64,000 bases of DNA from positions 1 to 64,000 of the forward strand of contig NZ_FYDL01000008.1 in NCBI RefSeq assembly GCF_900187505.1, in the 5' to 3' direction. Shown here in pieces: positions 8,917 to 17,386 of this stretch. The DNA comes from Pseudomonas sp. Irchel s3h17 (GTDB lineage: Bacteria > Pseudomonadota > Gammaproteobacteria > Pseudomonadales > Pseudomonadaceae). The stretch's first letter is position 1, and each line of letters starts with the position of its first letter. The position numbers were made by a program, and so were the translations under genes. The notes under the pieces were generated by a model. It made no database searches, had not been told where the DNA came from, and saw only the letters and a program-made list of their open reading frames with translations.

Positions 8917-9702
8917 TTGCTTATCGAGTCCCGCCGTCGCGCTTATCTGACCGCCATGCAGGTGGTCAGTTGGCTGCCGCGCACCGAATTGCCCTTTGCC
9001 GCCCCGTCGCGGCCCGAGTTGCTGCAAGCGCTGGAACCTTTGCCCGAAGCGCCGGTTGCGCAGGCACAGGTAACGAATGCCGTTGCGCAACCGCTGGCCA
9101 AGCCGGCTGAGCGGGTCAAGATCGAGGTGCCGCGCCCGACGCCCACGGTGGCACGCCCGGCAAGCAAACCGGTCGAGGAGGCCGACGCCGCGCCAGTGGC
9201 GGCCAAGGCCCCACAGGTCCCGCCACCGCGTTTTGCCCTGCAATTGCTGCGTGCCGGCCGCTGCCTGCTGTTGGTGGAATTACCCACAGGCGAAGCGTTC
9301 CAGAGCCGGGATCCGGCCTACTTGCTGCTCAAGGACATGCTGCGCGCAGCCGGACTGCCGGACAGCCCGCAAATTGTCGGTGAACCGGTGCGCTGGCCGC
9401 TGCTGGCCCGCGGCACCCTGGATCAGGGGCCGGAAGCGGCGCGCGACTTTGTTCAAGGCTTCTTGTCGGCTCGCCTGGAAGACGCTCCCTGCGTGTGCCT
9501 GTGGCTGATCGGCCTGCCGGCGGTGCGTTTTGCCGGTGAGGCCAATGCCGAAAGCTACAACCGTGAGCTTCAGGTCGAAGGCCTGGGGTCGGTCTGGGCG
9601 CTGCCTGGCCTGGAGTTATTAATGGAAGAGCCACAGCGTAAGGCTGAAGTCTGGCAAGCCATGCGTCGGCTGATGGCGCGTTGGAAAGAATCAAATGAGT
9701 GA
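8917..9702 (+). CDS. holD: Probable DNA polymerase III psi subunit
   Basis: A 261-residue protein that would start at a TTG (8917), or at the ATG at 8956 (MQVVSWLPRTELPF). It has a Pro/Ala-rich linker at about residues 50-105 and a compact C-terminal domain at about 107-255. It overlaps rimI by 8 bases. In E. coli holD lies directly upstream of rimI. The cryptic psi subunit of P. aeruginosa was, as I recall, found in this same position (PA4679). I infer holD from this conserved pairing plus the linker-domain layout. Direct sequence similarity to E. coli psi is not evident by eye. Psi links the chi subunit and SSB to the clamp loader. Confidence 0.65.
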   Translation: MLIESRRRAYLTAMQVVSWLPRTELPFAAPSRPELLQALEPLPEAPVAQAQVTNAVAQPLAKPAERVKIEVPRPTPTVARPASKPVEEADAAPVAAKAPQVPPPRFALQLLRAGRCLLLVELPTGEAFQSRDPAYLLLKDMLRAAGLPDSPQIVGEPVRWPLLARGTLDQGPEAARDFVQGFLSARLEDAPCVCLWLIGLPAVRFAGEANAESYNRELQVEGLGSVWALPGLELLMEEPQRKAEVWQAMRRLMARWKESNE

Positions 9703-10147
9703 TGCTGTATCGTTCCGCCCGATGACCGAAGCGGATCTGGACGCTGTACTGAAGATCGAATACGCGGCGTTCAGTCATCCCTGGACCCGCGGGATCTTTC
9801 TCGATGGCCTGGGCAAGTACCAGATCTGGCTGATGTTCGAGGGGCAACAACAGGTGGGCCACGGGGTGGTGCAAATCATCCTGGATGAGGCACACCTGCT
9901 CAATATCACGGTCAAGCCGGAAAGCCAGGGGCGCGGCCTGGGCCTGATGCTGCTGGAGCACCTGATGTCCCGTGCCTACGCCGCACAGGCCCGGGAGTGT
10001 TTCCTGGAGGTGCGCGACAGCAACCGCGCCGCCTTCCGCCTGTACGAGCGTTACGGTTTTAACGAAGTCGGCCGCCGTCGTGATTACTATCCGGCGGTAG
10101 GCGGGCGTGAAGATGCTGTCGTCATGGCCTGCACATTGGTGGATTGA
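9695..10147 (+). CDS. rimI: Ribosomal-protein S18 alanine N-acetyltransferase
   Basis: A 150-residue single-domain GNAT acetyltransferase. The acetyl-CoA loop QGRGLG follows the strand LLNITV near residues 68-86. The C-terminal half has the RimI-typical EVRDSNRAAFRLYERYGFNEVG. RimI acetylates the N-terminal alanine of S18. The gene starts inside the end of the preceding holD-like gene and is the last of the pair. A 24-base gap separates it from a convergent gene. Confidence 0.93.
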   Translation: MSDAVSFRPMTEADLDAVLKIEYAAFSHPWTRGIFLDGLGKYQIWLMFEGQQQVGHGVVQIILDEAHLLNITVKPESQGRGLGLMLLEHLMSRAYAAQARECFLEVRDSNRAAFRLYERYGFNEVGRRRDYYPAVGGREDAVVMACTLVD

Positions 10148-10171
10148 GGCGACCCCGGCGAGGGCAGAGGA

Positions 10172-10561
10172 TCAGCGCTTGCGGTCGAGCGGGTCGCGCT
10201 GCGCCAGTTCGGCTTCATCCAGGCCTTTGCCACCCCCGATGTCGGCTTCACCGACAATGCTCAGGTCCCAGTCGGGGCTGAAGCTTTCATCGGCTTCCAG
10301 CGCGTCGCGGGCACCGTCTTCGCGAATCAGGGTTTCCGGGCTCAGGTCATCGTCGGTGGCGTCATGCTCCTCATCGGTCGTCCCTGTCGATGCTTCACCG
10401 GCGGGTCGCCGTTGGCGCTCGGGGTGCGGATCGGTATCACCGATTTTTGCCCTGGATGGCTGTTCATTGAAGTCCAGTTCGCGCATCGAACCCATGCGAT
10501 CCTCGTTGTCGTCGATGGGTTCCGGTTGCACCGAATTGAACGGACGTCGTGATTCGGTCAT
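10172..10561 (-). CDS. Conserved acidic, probably disordered protein
   Basis: A 129-residue protein rich in Asp, Glu, Arg, Ser and Pro with almost no hydrophobic core, so it is probably intrinsically disordered. No catalytic motif, signal peptide or membrane segment is visible. It sits between rimI and the carbonic anhydrase, the position of PA4677 in P. aeruginosa as I recall it, which supports a real, conserved gene. Function unknown. Confidence 0.7.
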   Translation of the reverse strand: MTESRRPFNSVQPEPIDDNEDRMGSMRELDFNEQPSRAKIGDTDPHPERQRRPAGEASTGTTDEEHDATDDDLSPETLIREDGARDALEADESFSPDWDLSIVGEADIGGGKGLDEAELAQRDPLDRKR

Positions 10562-10717
10562 GGCAACGCCTCATACTGCGTATCTACTTATAGTGTGGAC
10601 AGGTACCGGGCGGGAAGATTCCCGCACAGCCTGTATCTGAGGTTATCTGCATCACCGGCGTGACCCCGGCGGACGCTTGTCTGTCAAATCAGCGCACCAT
10701 TCTTGAGGCTTCAGAGC

Positions 10718-11362
10718 ATGAACGAATTACAAGATCTGATTGATAACAACGAGCGCTGGGCCGATGCGATCAAGCAGGAAGATCCTGACTTCTTCGCCAA
10801 GCTGGCCCGACAGCAGACGCCTGAATACTTGTGGATCGGCTGCTCCGATGCACGGGTGCCGGCCAACGAAATCGTCGGTATGTTGCCGGGTGACCTGTTC
10901 GTCCACCGAAACGTTGCCAACGTGGTGCTGCACACCGACCTCAACTGCCTGTCGGTGATCCAGTACGCAGTCGACGTGCTCAAGGTCAAACACATCCTGG
11001 TGACCGGCCACTACGGCTGTGGCGGCGTGCGCGCCTCGATGCAGGACCGCCAGCTGGGCCTGATCGACGGCTGGCTGCGCTCGATCCGTGACCTGTATTA
11101 CGAGCATCGCGAAGCCCTTGGCCAGCTGCCGACCGAAGAAGAGCGTGTCGACCGTCTCTGCGAGCTCAATGTCATCCAGCAAGTGGCCAACGTCGGTCAT
11201 ACCAGCATTATCCAGAATGCCTGGCATCGCGGGCAGAGCCTGTCGATTCATGGCTGCATCTACGGCATCAAGGACGGTCGCTGGAAAAGCCTGAACGCGA
11301 CCATCAGCGGTTTCGAGCAATTGCCGCCGCAGTACCGCCTGCGCCCGGTTGGCGCCGTGTAA
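10718..11362 (+). CDS. can: Beta-carbonic anhydrase
   Basis: A 214-residue beta-class carbonic anhydrase, which interconverts CO2 and bicarbonate in the cytoplasm. Zinc ligands and catalytic residues are visible: C42 and the D44-R46 dyad in CSDARVPAN, then H98 and C101 in HYGCGG. The ATG at 10718 is preferred to a TTG 15 bases upstream because a GAGG lies about ten bases before it and the family begins at this point. Length is typical of the Can type. It is monocistronic. Confidence 0.95.
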   Translation: MNELQDLIDNNERWADAIKQEDPDFFAKLARQQTPEYLWIGCSDARVPANEIVGMLPGDLFVHRNVANVVLHTDLNCLSVIQYAVDVLKVKHILVTGHYGCGGVRASMQDRQLGLIDGWLRSIRDLYYEHREALGQLPTEEERVDRLCELNVIQQVANVGHTSIIQNAWHRGQSLSIHGCIYGIKDGRWKSLNATISGFEQLPPQYRLRPVGAV

Positions 11363-11391
11363 AAGACCCCGGCCCCCTGCTATTGGGGGCC
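11360..11391 (-). terminator. Terminator downstream of the SET-domain gene
   Basis: On the minus strand GGCCCCC and GGGGGCC pair around AATAGCA, followed by GGGGTCTTTTA. The hairpin includes the stop codon of the SET-domain gene and directly follows the convergent carbonic anhydrase, so it may serve both. Confidence 0.6.
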
Positions 11392-11898
11392 GTGCCGGTG
11401 CCAGTGCTGCAGAAACAGCCGACCTTCGGCGTTTGGCGGCTCATCGTAACCGGTGATCCAGCCTCGGCATTCCGCTGAACCACACCGACAGGCGAACTGG
11501 CGCAGCAGTTTTTCTTCGGTGCTGGTGTAGTCCATGCACAACCAGGTGCCTGGCTTGATGTCGTGCAATGCCCATAACCACAGCTCACTCATGTCGAGAA
11601 AGACATTGGGGTCGCATGAGTGTGGCAACCGCCCGCAGAAGTACTGGTCGTAGACATGAACACCCGGTACCAACTGAACGGTATGCAATTGACGGACATG
11701 TGTCAGTTGCCCGGAGACACGGCACATTCGCGTGATGCGCTGGTAATGACGCTGGGCCTTGATCCCCGAGGGGGGATGATCATTGCTGCCGCCGACTTCG
11801 AAGTCGGCCAGGGATGGATAGCCCTGATTCGCACTGAGCGTTTCATAGGGGTAAATACAGGTACTCGGGCGTAGCCGAGCCGTGGCCTGGGTTTTCAT
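11380..11898 (-). CDS. SET-domain protein, putative lysine methyltransferase
   Basis: A 172-residue protein with the C-terminal core of a SET domain. HSCDPN at residues 93-98 is the hallmark pseudoknot motif (NHSCxPN). DIKPGTWLCMDYTS at about 113-126 matches the GEELxxDY segment. CRCGSAEC near residues 137-144 is a post-SET zinc-binding cluster. The N-terminal part of the SET fold is short and less clear. SET enzymes methylate protein lysines with S-adenosylmethionine. They are mainly eukaryotic but occur sporadically in bacteria. The substrate is unknown and nothing in the neighbourhood suggests one. Confidence 0.75.
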   Translation of the reverse strand: MKTQATARLRPSTCIYPYETLSANQGYPSLADFEVGGSNDHPPSGIKAQRHYQRITRMCRVSGQLTHVRQLHTVQLVPGVHVYDQYFCGRLPHSCDPNVFLDMSELWLWALHDIKPGTWLCMDYTSTEEKLLRQFACRCGSAECRGWITGYDEPPNAEGRLFLQHWHRHGPQ

Positions 11899-12008
11899 GA
11901 CAGATCCTTGTCTGTTCAGCGCTGCGACTACCGTCGACGGGCCATCCTGTCAGCCCTGCAGCCCCTGGGGTACGAACCAAGCGTCGCGCAAATGGAATCG
12001 CAGGTCTA

Positions 12009-12024
12009 CTGTCAGTATTGACAG
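12009..12024. promoter_or_regulatory. Short palindrome upstream of the SET-domain gene
   Basis: CTGTCA and TGACAG face each other across GTAT, a 6-bp dyad in the spacer upstream of the SET-domain gene. It could be an operator, but one copy alone is weak evidence. Confidence 0.3.
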
Positions 12025-12038
12025 GAGAGAGTGCCTAC

Positions 12039-12068
12039 TTGCTGCGTCAGTGAAAGCTGACGCAGCAA
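12039..12068. terminator. Perfect hairpin after the secreted-protein gene
   Basis: A 12-bp perfect stem (TTGCTGCGTCAG and its complement) encloses a 6-base loop, 15 bases beyond the stop of the minus-strand gene that follows. There is no clear T-run, so termination is plausible but not certain. Confidence 0.45.
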
Positions 12069-12082
12069 GCCGGCAAGCCGGT

Positions 12083-13255
12083 TTAAAGAGGCGGGGCTGC
12101 CTGCGCAAGCGCCGGCAACGGCGCCCGGAGCTGCTCGAGTTGGGGTTTGATGTCCGGGGCCGAGCATTTGGCTGTGGCCTGCCCGGGTGTCAGCCCGCGG
12201 ATTGAGGTATAGAACAGCTCGCAGGTCTTCGCTTTCTGGGTCACCTGCCAGTTTTGTGTACAGGATGTGAGCTGTGCGCTCGGGTCACTGGACGGTTTGC
12301 TGCCCATGCCGGCCTGCCAGCAAGCGGCGCTCAAGTCCTGGCCCATCACTTTCAAACCCACGGCATCGGCCTTGGCCTGATCGCCTTCATAGTTCTCGGG
12401 GTCGGCGGCGTACCAGATATAGCTGGGATGGTTGGAGCCCAGCACCGGCACCGTCACGCTTGGGGTCGGGTTGATATGGGCCAGGCCCAGTACGGCCACG
12501 GTCGGCCCATACTGTTCCTTGATCCAGTTACGCACCGGTGCGCCGAACGCGACCATTGGCAAGGTCACGCCGCTGGCGGTCTGGCTGAATTGCCTGACCA
12601 TGGTGGTCTGGTAGTCCTTGAAGTAACCGTAGACGCCTTCAAGGTCCTTGCCGGCATTGGAAGGGGCCGCAATCGGCGCGATGTCGATGATGGTCTGGAA
12701 GGCCGGCGTTTGTTCGGCGGCAATGCCATTGACGGTCAACAGCGTTGCCCAGCGGTCGGTGGTCTTCGATTCCAGGTAATCCTGGGCCTGAGTCAGCGAA
12801 TAGTCCGGTGGGAAGTGCAGCAACTCGACGCTCTTGCGGTTTTCCAGCGCCATGCCCAAGGGCAGGAACAGGTACCAACTGTATGCCCACTTGCCGTCGG
12901 CATTGAGTTTGTTGGCACCATTGTGGGCCAGGTCCCCGGCATCGAGTAATGCCCTCAGCGGTTTTGCGTAGCCTTTTGGTACGCCGCGGATATCAGCGAC
13001 GAGCTGCTGCTTGTCGGTGCTTACCCTGACTGTTGCGTTGCGGTAGCCATCGCGCCGAACGCTTTGGGTCAGGTAGTGCTCGACCGTTTGTTCCAGCGTC
13101 CAGTCGCGATAGCAAATCACATTGCAGTTGTTGGGGTAGGCGAACAACCGCGTGACCCGCTCGGTACTGCCCAGTTTCAGCTGGGTATCGGCGAGGGCGG
13201 TGGTACTCAAGGCAAGGGCGGCGAAGGTGAGGCTCAATCCTGGGAGTTTGAACAT
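12083..13255 (-). CDS. Secreted protein of unknown function
   Basis: A 390-residue protein with a clear signal peptide: MFKLPG, a hydrophobic core, then cleavage after ALA near residue 22. The ATG at 13255 is chosen because AAGGA lies eight bases upstream and the signal peptide starts there. The mature part has a Cys pair near its N-terminus (NNCNVICY) and further cysteines near the C-terminus, suggesting periplasmic disulfides. I recognise no catalytic motif or family. It is isolated between the SET gene and an AtoE-type transporter, with no evident operon. Confidence 0.75.
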   Translation of the reverse strand: MFKLPGLSLTFAALALSTTALADTQLKLGSTERVTRLFAYPNNCNVICYRDWTLEQTVEHYLTQSVRRDGYRNATVRVSTDKQQLVADIRGVPKGYAKPLRALLDAGDLAHNGANKLNADGKWAYSWYLFLPLGMALENRKSVELLHFPPDYSLTQAQDYLESKTTDRWATLLTVNGIAAEQTPAFQTIIDIAPIAAPSNAGKDLEGVYGYFKDYQTTMVRQFSQTASGVTLPMVAFGAPVRNWIKEQYGPTVAVLGLAHINPTPSVTVPVLGSNHPSYIWYAADPENYEGDQAKADAVGLKVMGQDLSAACWQAGMGSKPSSDPSAQLTSCTQNWQVTQKAKTCELFYTSIRGLTPGQATAKCSAPDIKPQLEQLRAPLPALAQAAPPL

Positions 13256-13385
13256 GCTCAGATCCTTTTCAGCGTGGGCCCCGGAAGCGGGGAGCAAGAC
13301 ATACTGAAACGATTGATGACGCAAGGTCCAGTATCAGTCTGAAACGCTGCACGTGTTACGTGTGCCACCCTTGCAGGGCCTCGGA

Positions 13386-14804
13386 TCAAGGCATCACGGG
13401 CGCCACATACTGGAGCGTCGTCCCCAGTGCCCACAACAGAAACAGCACCAGCGGCGTGTGCACCAGCAATTGCACGAATGAAAACCCGATCAAGTCCCGC
13501 GCCTTCAACCCCAGTACGCCGAGCAGCGGCAGCATGTAGAACGGGTTGATCAGGTTGGGCAGCGCTTCGGCGGCATTGTAGATCTGCACGGCCCAGCCTA
13601 GGTGGTACTCCAGGTCATTGGCGACCTGCATCACATACGGCGCCTCAATGATCCATTTGCCACCCCCGGATGGAATGAAGAAACCGAGAATGGCCGAATA
13701 CACGCCCATCAGCACCGCGTACGTGTCATGGGAGGCAATGCTGACGAAAAAGCTCGAGATATGGTGCGCCAGGGACTGGCCATCAGTGCCTTTGACCACG
13801 GTCATCAACGCCGCGATGGAGCCGTACAGCGGGAACTGGATCATCACACCGGTGGTGGTGGGCACCGCACGGGCCACGGCGTCGAGGAAGCTGCGCGGAC
13901 GCCAGTGCAGCAGTGCCCCGAGCATCAGAAACAGGAAGTTGTAGGTATTGAGCCCCGAGATCGCACTGATCGCCGGCTTCGTCGAAAACTCATGAAACAA
14001 CCAGCCGGCCGCCAGCAGCACCAGCAAAATGGTCAGCAGCGGGCTGTATTCCAGCCATTCGCCGGGGCGGGAACGAGGGGCCAGCGCTGGCAGGCTGAAG
14101 CTGGGGTCGACGCCGCAGTCTTTGGCGTCACGGGCAGAGTTCGGGCCGGGGGCGGTGGCGTAGGCGACCACCAGCGAGACCACGACCAGCGCCAGCAACA
14201 AGACGCCGGACTGCCAGAGGAAAATCGTCTCGGTGAACGGGATGACGCCAGTGATCGACAGGATCGAAGGCGGCAAGCTGGCCGGGTTGGCCTGCAACTG
14301 GGCCGCCGACGAGGACAGCCCCAGCGCCCAGACTGCGCCGAGTCCCAGGTAAGCGGCGGCACCGGCGGCGCGGTAATCCATGCGCAAATCGGTGCGTCGG
14401 GCCAGCGCGCGTACCAGCAAACCGCCAAACACCAGTGACAGCCCCCAGTTCAACAAGGATGCGACCATGGAAATCAGCGCGACCCAGGCCACGGCCGAGC
14501 GGCCATTTTTCGGCACGCGAGCCAGGCGATCGATCAGTTTCACCGCCGGTGGCGAACTGGCGACCACATAACCACCGATCACCACAAAGGCCATTTGCAT
14601 GGTGAACGGGATCAGGCTCCAGAAGCCGTCGCCGAAGGCCATGGCGGCATCGGTGGGCTTGGCGCCCATGGCCATGGTGGCGACAGCGACGATGATCACC
14701 GCGAGTGCCGCGAAGACCCAGGAGTCGGGAAACCAGCGCTCGGCAAAGTTTGAGCAGCGAAGGGCAAAGCGGGCGGAGCGGCTGTCTTCGATATCGGTAG
14801 ACAC
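13386..14804 (-). CDS. AtoE-family short-chain fatty acid transporter
   Basis: A 472-residue membrane protein with about ten to twelve hydrophobic segments matching the AtoE / TIGR00366 family of short-chain fatty acid transporters. Family-like stretches include NWGLSLVFGGLLVRALAR, FYMLPLLGVLGLKARD and FIPSGGGKWIIEAPY, the last a conserved loop near residue 375. The start is a GTG at 14804 with GAGGT seven bases upstream. No CoA-transferase or thiolase genes lie beside it, so the catabolic context seen for E. coli atoE is missing. It is divergent from an MHS-type symporter. Confidence 0.85.
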   Translation of the reverse strand: MSTDIEDSRSARFALRCSNFAERWFPDSWVFAALAVIIVAVATMAMGAKPTDAAMAFGDGFWSLIPFTMQMAFVVIGGYVVASSPPAVKLIDRLARVPKNGRSAVAWVALISMVASLLNWGLSLVFGGLLVRALARRTDLRMDYRAAGAAAYLGLGAVWALGLSSSAAQLQANPASLPPSILSITGVIPFTETIFLWQSGVLLLALVVVSLVVAYATAPGPNSARDAKDCGVDPSFSLPALAPRSRPGEWLEYSPLLTILLVLLAAGWLFHEFSTKPAISAISGLNTYNFLFLMLGALLHWRPRSFLDAVARAVPTTTGVMIQFPLYGSIAALMTVVKGTDGQSLAHHISSFFVSIASHDTYAVLMGVYSAILGFFIPSGGGKWIIEAPYVMQVANDLEYHLGWAVQIYNAAEALPNLINPFYMLPLLGVLGLKARDLIGFSFVQLLVHTPLVLFLLWALGTTLQYVAPVMP

Positions 14805-15008
14805 GCAAGTACCTCGATTTTCTTATGTTTATTGGGGTGCCAGCAGGGCTCTGGGGGCCCTGTTGGTCAGCCGGCAACAGTAATTCAATCAAGGCGTTTT
14901 TGCGGTGCTGTTTTGCACATCTAGGACTATGGTCTAACGGGTTGTCCGGGAGCGCGTTTGCGTAGACCATGGGCGCCGTGTTTTTTTGTCTATTTTTCGA
15001 GCCTGTTT

Positions 15009-16325
15009 ATGACTGCCATCCCTGTCACTCGTCCCGCGCCGTTTTCCCGGTCCGACTACAAGACCCTGGGCCTGGCGGCGCTCGGCGGAGCGCTGGAAAT
15101 CTACGACTTCATCATTTTCGTATTTTTCGCCCTGACCCTCAGCCAGCTGTTCTTCCCGCCGGAAATGCCAGAGTGGCTGCGCCTGCTGCAAAGCTTCGGG
15201 ATTTTTGTCACCGGCTACCTGGCGCGCCCCCTGGGCGGGATTCTGATGGCGCATTTCGCGGATCGACTGGGGCGCAAGAAGGTGTTCAGCCTGAGTATCC
15301 TGATGATGGCGTTGCCGTGCCTGCTGATCGGAATCATGCCGACCTACGCCCAGATCGGCTATTTCGCGCCCTTGCTGTTACTGCTGCTGCGGGTGTTCCA
15401 GGGGGCGGCAGTGGGCGGTGAAGTACCCAGTGCCTGGGTGTTCGTCGCCGAGCATGCTCCCACCGGTCATCGGGGGTATGCCCTGGGCTTCTTGCAGGCC
15501 GGCCTGACGTTCGGCTACTTGATCGGCGCATTGACCGCGACCTTGCTGGCGCAGGCATTCAGCCCGGCGGAAATTCTTGATCACGCCTGGCGCTATCCGT
15601 TTCTGCTGGGCGGCGTATTCGGTGTGATCGGTGTGTGGTTGCGCCGCTGGCTCAATGAAACCCCGGTGTTCATGGCCATGCACGCCAGTCGCGAACGGCA
15701 CACCGAGTTGCCGTTGCGCACGGTGCTGCGTGAGCATCGGATGGCGATGTTGCCAGCGGTGATCCTGACCTGCGTGCTGACCTCGGCCGTGGTGACCTTT
15801 GTGGTCATCACCCCGACCATGATGCAGAAGACCTTCGGCATGACCGCCAGCCATACCTTTGCCCTGAGCAGCCTGGGTATCGTGTTCTTGAACATCGGGT
15901 GCGTGATTGCCGGTGTCATCGTCGACCGTATCGGTGCCTGGCGCACCGTAATGCTCTATAGCCTGCTGCTGCCGCTGGGGATTGGCGTGCTCTATGCCAG
16001 CCTGATCGGTGGTGGGCAGTGGATCGGCCTGGCGTATGCCATTGCCGGCTTGAGTTGCGGGGTCGTGGGCGCGGTACCGTCGGTGATGGTCAGTCTGTTT
16101 CCGGCGCGAATCCGGGTCTCGGGGATTTCGTTCACGTACAACATCGCCTATGCGATCTGGGCCAGCATCACGCCGTTGTTGCTGATTGGCCTGATGCCCT
16201 GGAGCCCTTGGATTTGCGTGATGTTTTGCGCGGTGATGGGGGTGGTGGGCGTGGGCGCGGCGCTGTACTTCGGCTCGCGTTTGCCGCAGGTCGCCCTACA
16301 GCCTGGCGCGACCTGTTGCCCTTGA
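15009..16325 (+). CDS. MFS transporter of the metabolite:H+ symporter type
   Basis: A 438-residue major facilitator protein with twelve predicted helices. The loop between helices 2 and 3 reads GGILMAHFADRLGRKKVF, a typical MFS motif A. The opening GGALEIYDFIIFVFF and the later RVFQGAAVGGEVPSAWVFVAEHA are typical of the MHS family (ShiA, ProP, citrate and tricarballylate symporters). The ATG at 15009 precedes this conserved start; an upstream in-frame GTG-type extension is not needed. Substrate not predictable. It is divergent from the AtoE-type gene. Confidence 0.85.
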   Translation: MTAIPVTRPAPFSRSDYKTLGLAALGGALEIYDFIIFVFFALTLSQLFFPPEMPEWLRLLQSFGIFVTGYLARPLGGILMAHFADRLGRKKVFSLSILMMALPCLLIGIMPTYAQIGYFAPLLLLLLRVFQGAAVGGEVPSAWVFVAEHAPTGHRGYALGFLQAGLTFGYLIGALTATLLAQAFSPAEILDHAWRYPFLLGGVFGVIGVWLRRWLNETPVFMAMHASRERHTELPLRTVLREHRMAMLPAVILTCVLTSAVVTFVVITPTMMQKTFGMTASHTFALSSLGIVFLNIGCVIAGVIVDRIGAWRTVMLYSLLLPLGIGVLYASLIGGGQWIGLAYAIAGLSCGVVGAVPSVMVSLFPARIRVSGISFTYNIAYAIWASITPLLLIGLMPWSPWICVMFCAVMGVVGVGAALYFGSRLPQVALQPGATCCP

Positions 16326-16331
16326 GGCATC

Positions 16332-16847
16332 TCAATCGCTGATATCGTCTTCGCCAACCGGCGCCGCTGCAGGCTTGAGCGCGACAATCATGTCGACCTC
16401 GACCGCGGCGCCCTTGGGCAACTGATACACGCCGACCGAGGTGCGCGTATGCACGCCGGCGTCGGCAAAGATCCCGTAGAGCACTTCCGAGGCGCCATCG
16501 GCCACTTCACTTTGCTGGGTGAAGTCTTCGGCGCTGCGTACGTAGACGTTGATGCGCAATACTTTCTGGATGGCGTCCAGGTCGCCGAGCCGCTGCGCGA
16601 GGATGGCCAGGGCGCGCATCGTGCAAATCCTGGCGGCGTGTCGACCTTGCTCCAGGGACACTTCGGCGCCGACCCGTCCTACCACCATCACCGTATTGTC
16701 GATACGCGGGATTTGTCCGCTGACGTAGACCTGGTCGCCCTGCTGTACGGCGGGCACGTAGTTGCCGCCAATACGTAGTTCACCATCAAAGCGATGGCCC
16801 AGTTGGTGGGCGATGCCATCGAACAGCGCTGCGCGTGATTGACCCAT
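16332..16847 (-). CDS. RidA-family protein
   Basis: A 171-residue RidA (YjgF/YER057c/UK114) family protein. RidA-type enzymes hydrolyse reactive enamines and imines. The core VYVSGQIPRID near residue 41 and RINVYVRSAEDFTQQ near residue 98 fit the family, and the motif around RTSVGVYQLPKGAAVEVDMI supplies the usual Arg and the C-terminal Glu strand. It is longer than archetypal RidA (about 130). The start has AGGAGAG nine bases upstream. It could belong to a subfamily without deaminase activity. Confidence 0.85.
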   Translation of the reverse strand: MGQSRAALFDGIAHQLGHRFDGELRIGGNYVPAVQQGDQVYVSGQIPRIDNTVMVVGRVGAEVSLEQGRHAARICTMRALAILAQRLGDLDAIQKVLRINVYVRSAEDFTQQSEVADGASEVLYGIFADAGVHTRTSVGVYQLPKGAAVEVDMIVALKPAAAPVGEDDISD

Positions 16848-16941
16848 GCGTGACTCTCCTGTGATAGACGGTGGTGCAGGGCGGACTATAGCGCGTTGTC
16901 CCTGCCCGCAAAGCCACGGACGACATTCTCGGTGTCGTACT

Positions 16942-17310
16942 TCAGACCCACTGATCATTCAGCGCCGTGCGTTCGCCACCTTCATGGCCGGTATTGAGCA
17001 CGCCCTTGGGTTCGATCAGCAGCAGCCGGACTTCCTGTTCGGCAAAGGGCTTGTGCTCGACGCCCTTGGGCACGACGTACATTTCGCCGGCGGACACCAG
17101 CACCTGTCCATCGCGAAAGTCGATCCGTAGTTGTCCCTCAAGGACGATAAAGGTCTCGTCGGTATCCTGATGATCATGCCAGATGAAATCCCCCAGCAGC
17201 TTCACCACCTTGAACTGATAGTCGTTCATTTCGGCGATGACCCGTGGCGACCAATGCTCGTTGATCTGCTGCAGCTTGTTGGCGAAATTCAGGCTTTGAT
17301 AGGACTTCAT
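16942..17310 (-). CDS. Single-domain cupin protein
   Basis: A 122-residue small beta-barrel protein. Metal-ligand-like residues of cupin motif 1 are seen in WHDHQDTDETFIVLEGQL (H, H, E) at residues 44-61. Motif 2 lies around MYVVPKGVEHKPFA, with its His near residue 84. Such proteins bind a metal and act as small isomerases, dioxygenases or sensors. It lies in line with the RidA gene, about 95 bases upstream of that gene, and the two may be co-transcribed. Reaction unknown. Confidence 0.82.
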   Translation of the reverse strand: MKSYQSLNFANKLQQINEHWSPRVIAEMNDYQFKVVKLLGDFIWHDHQDTDETFIVLEGQLRIDFRDGQVLVSAGEMYVVPKGVEHKPFAEQEVRLLLIEPKGVLNTGHEGGERTALNDQWV

Positions 17311-17386
17311 GACCAGGCGCTCATCGGTTGATTCAGCTCGACACTAGCGAGCGCGGCCGCGTACTTCTTGCACGATTGTGCGTCGC

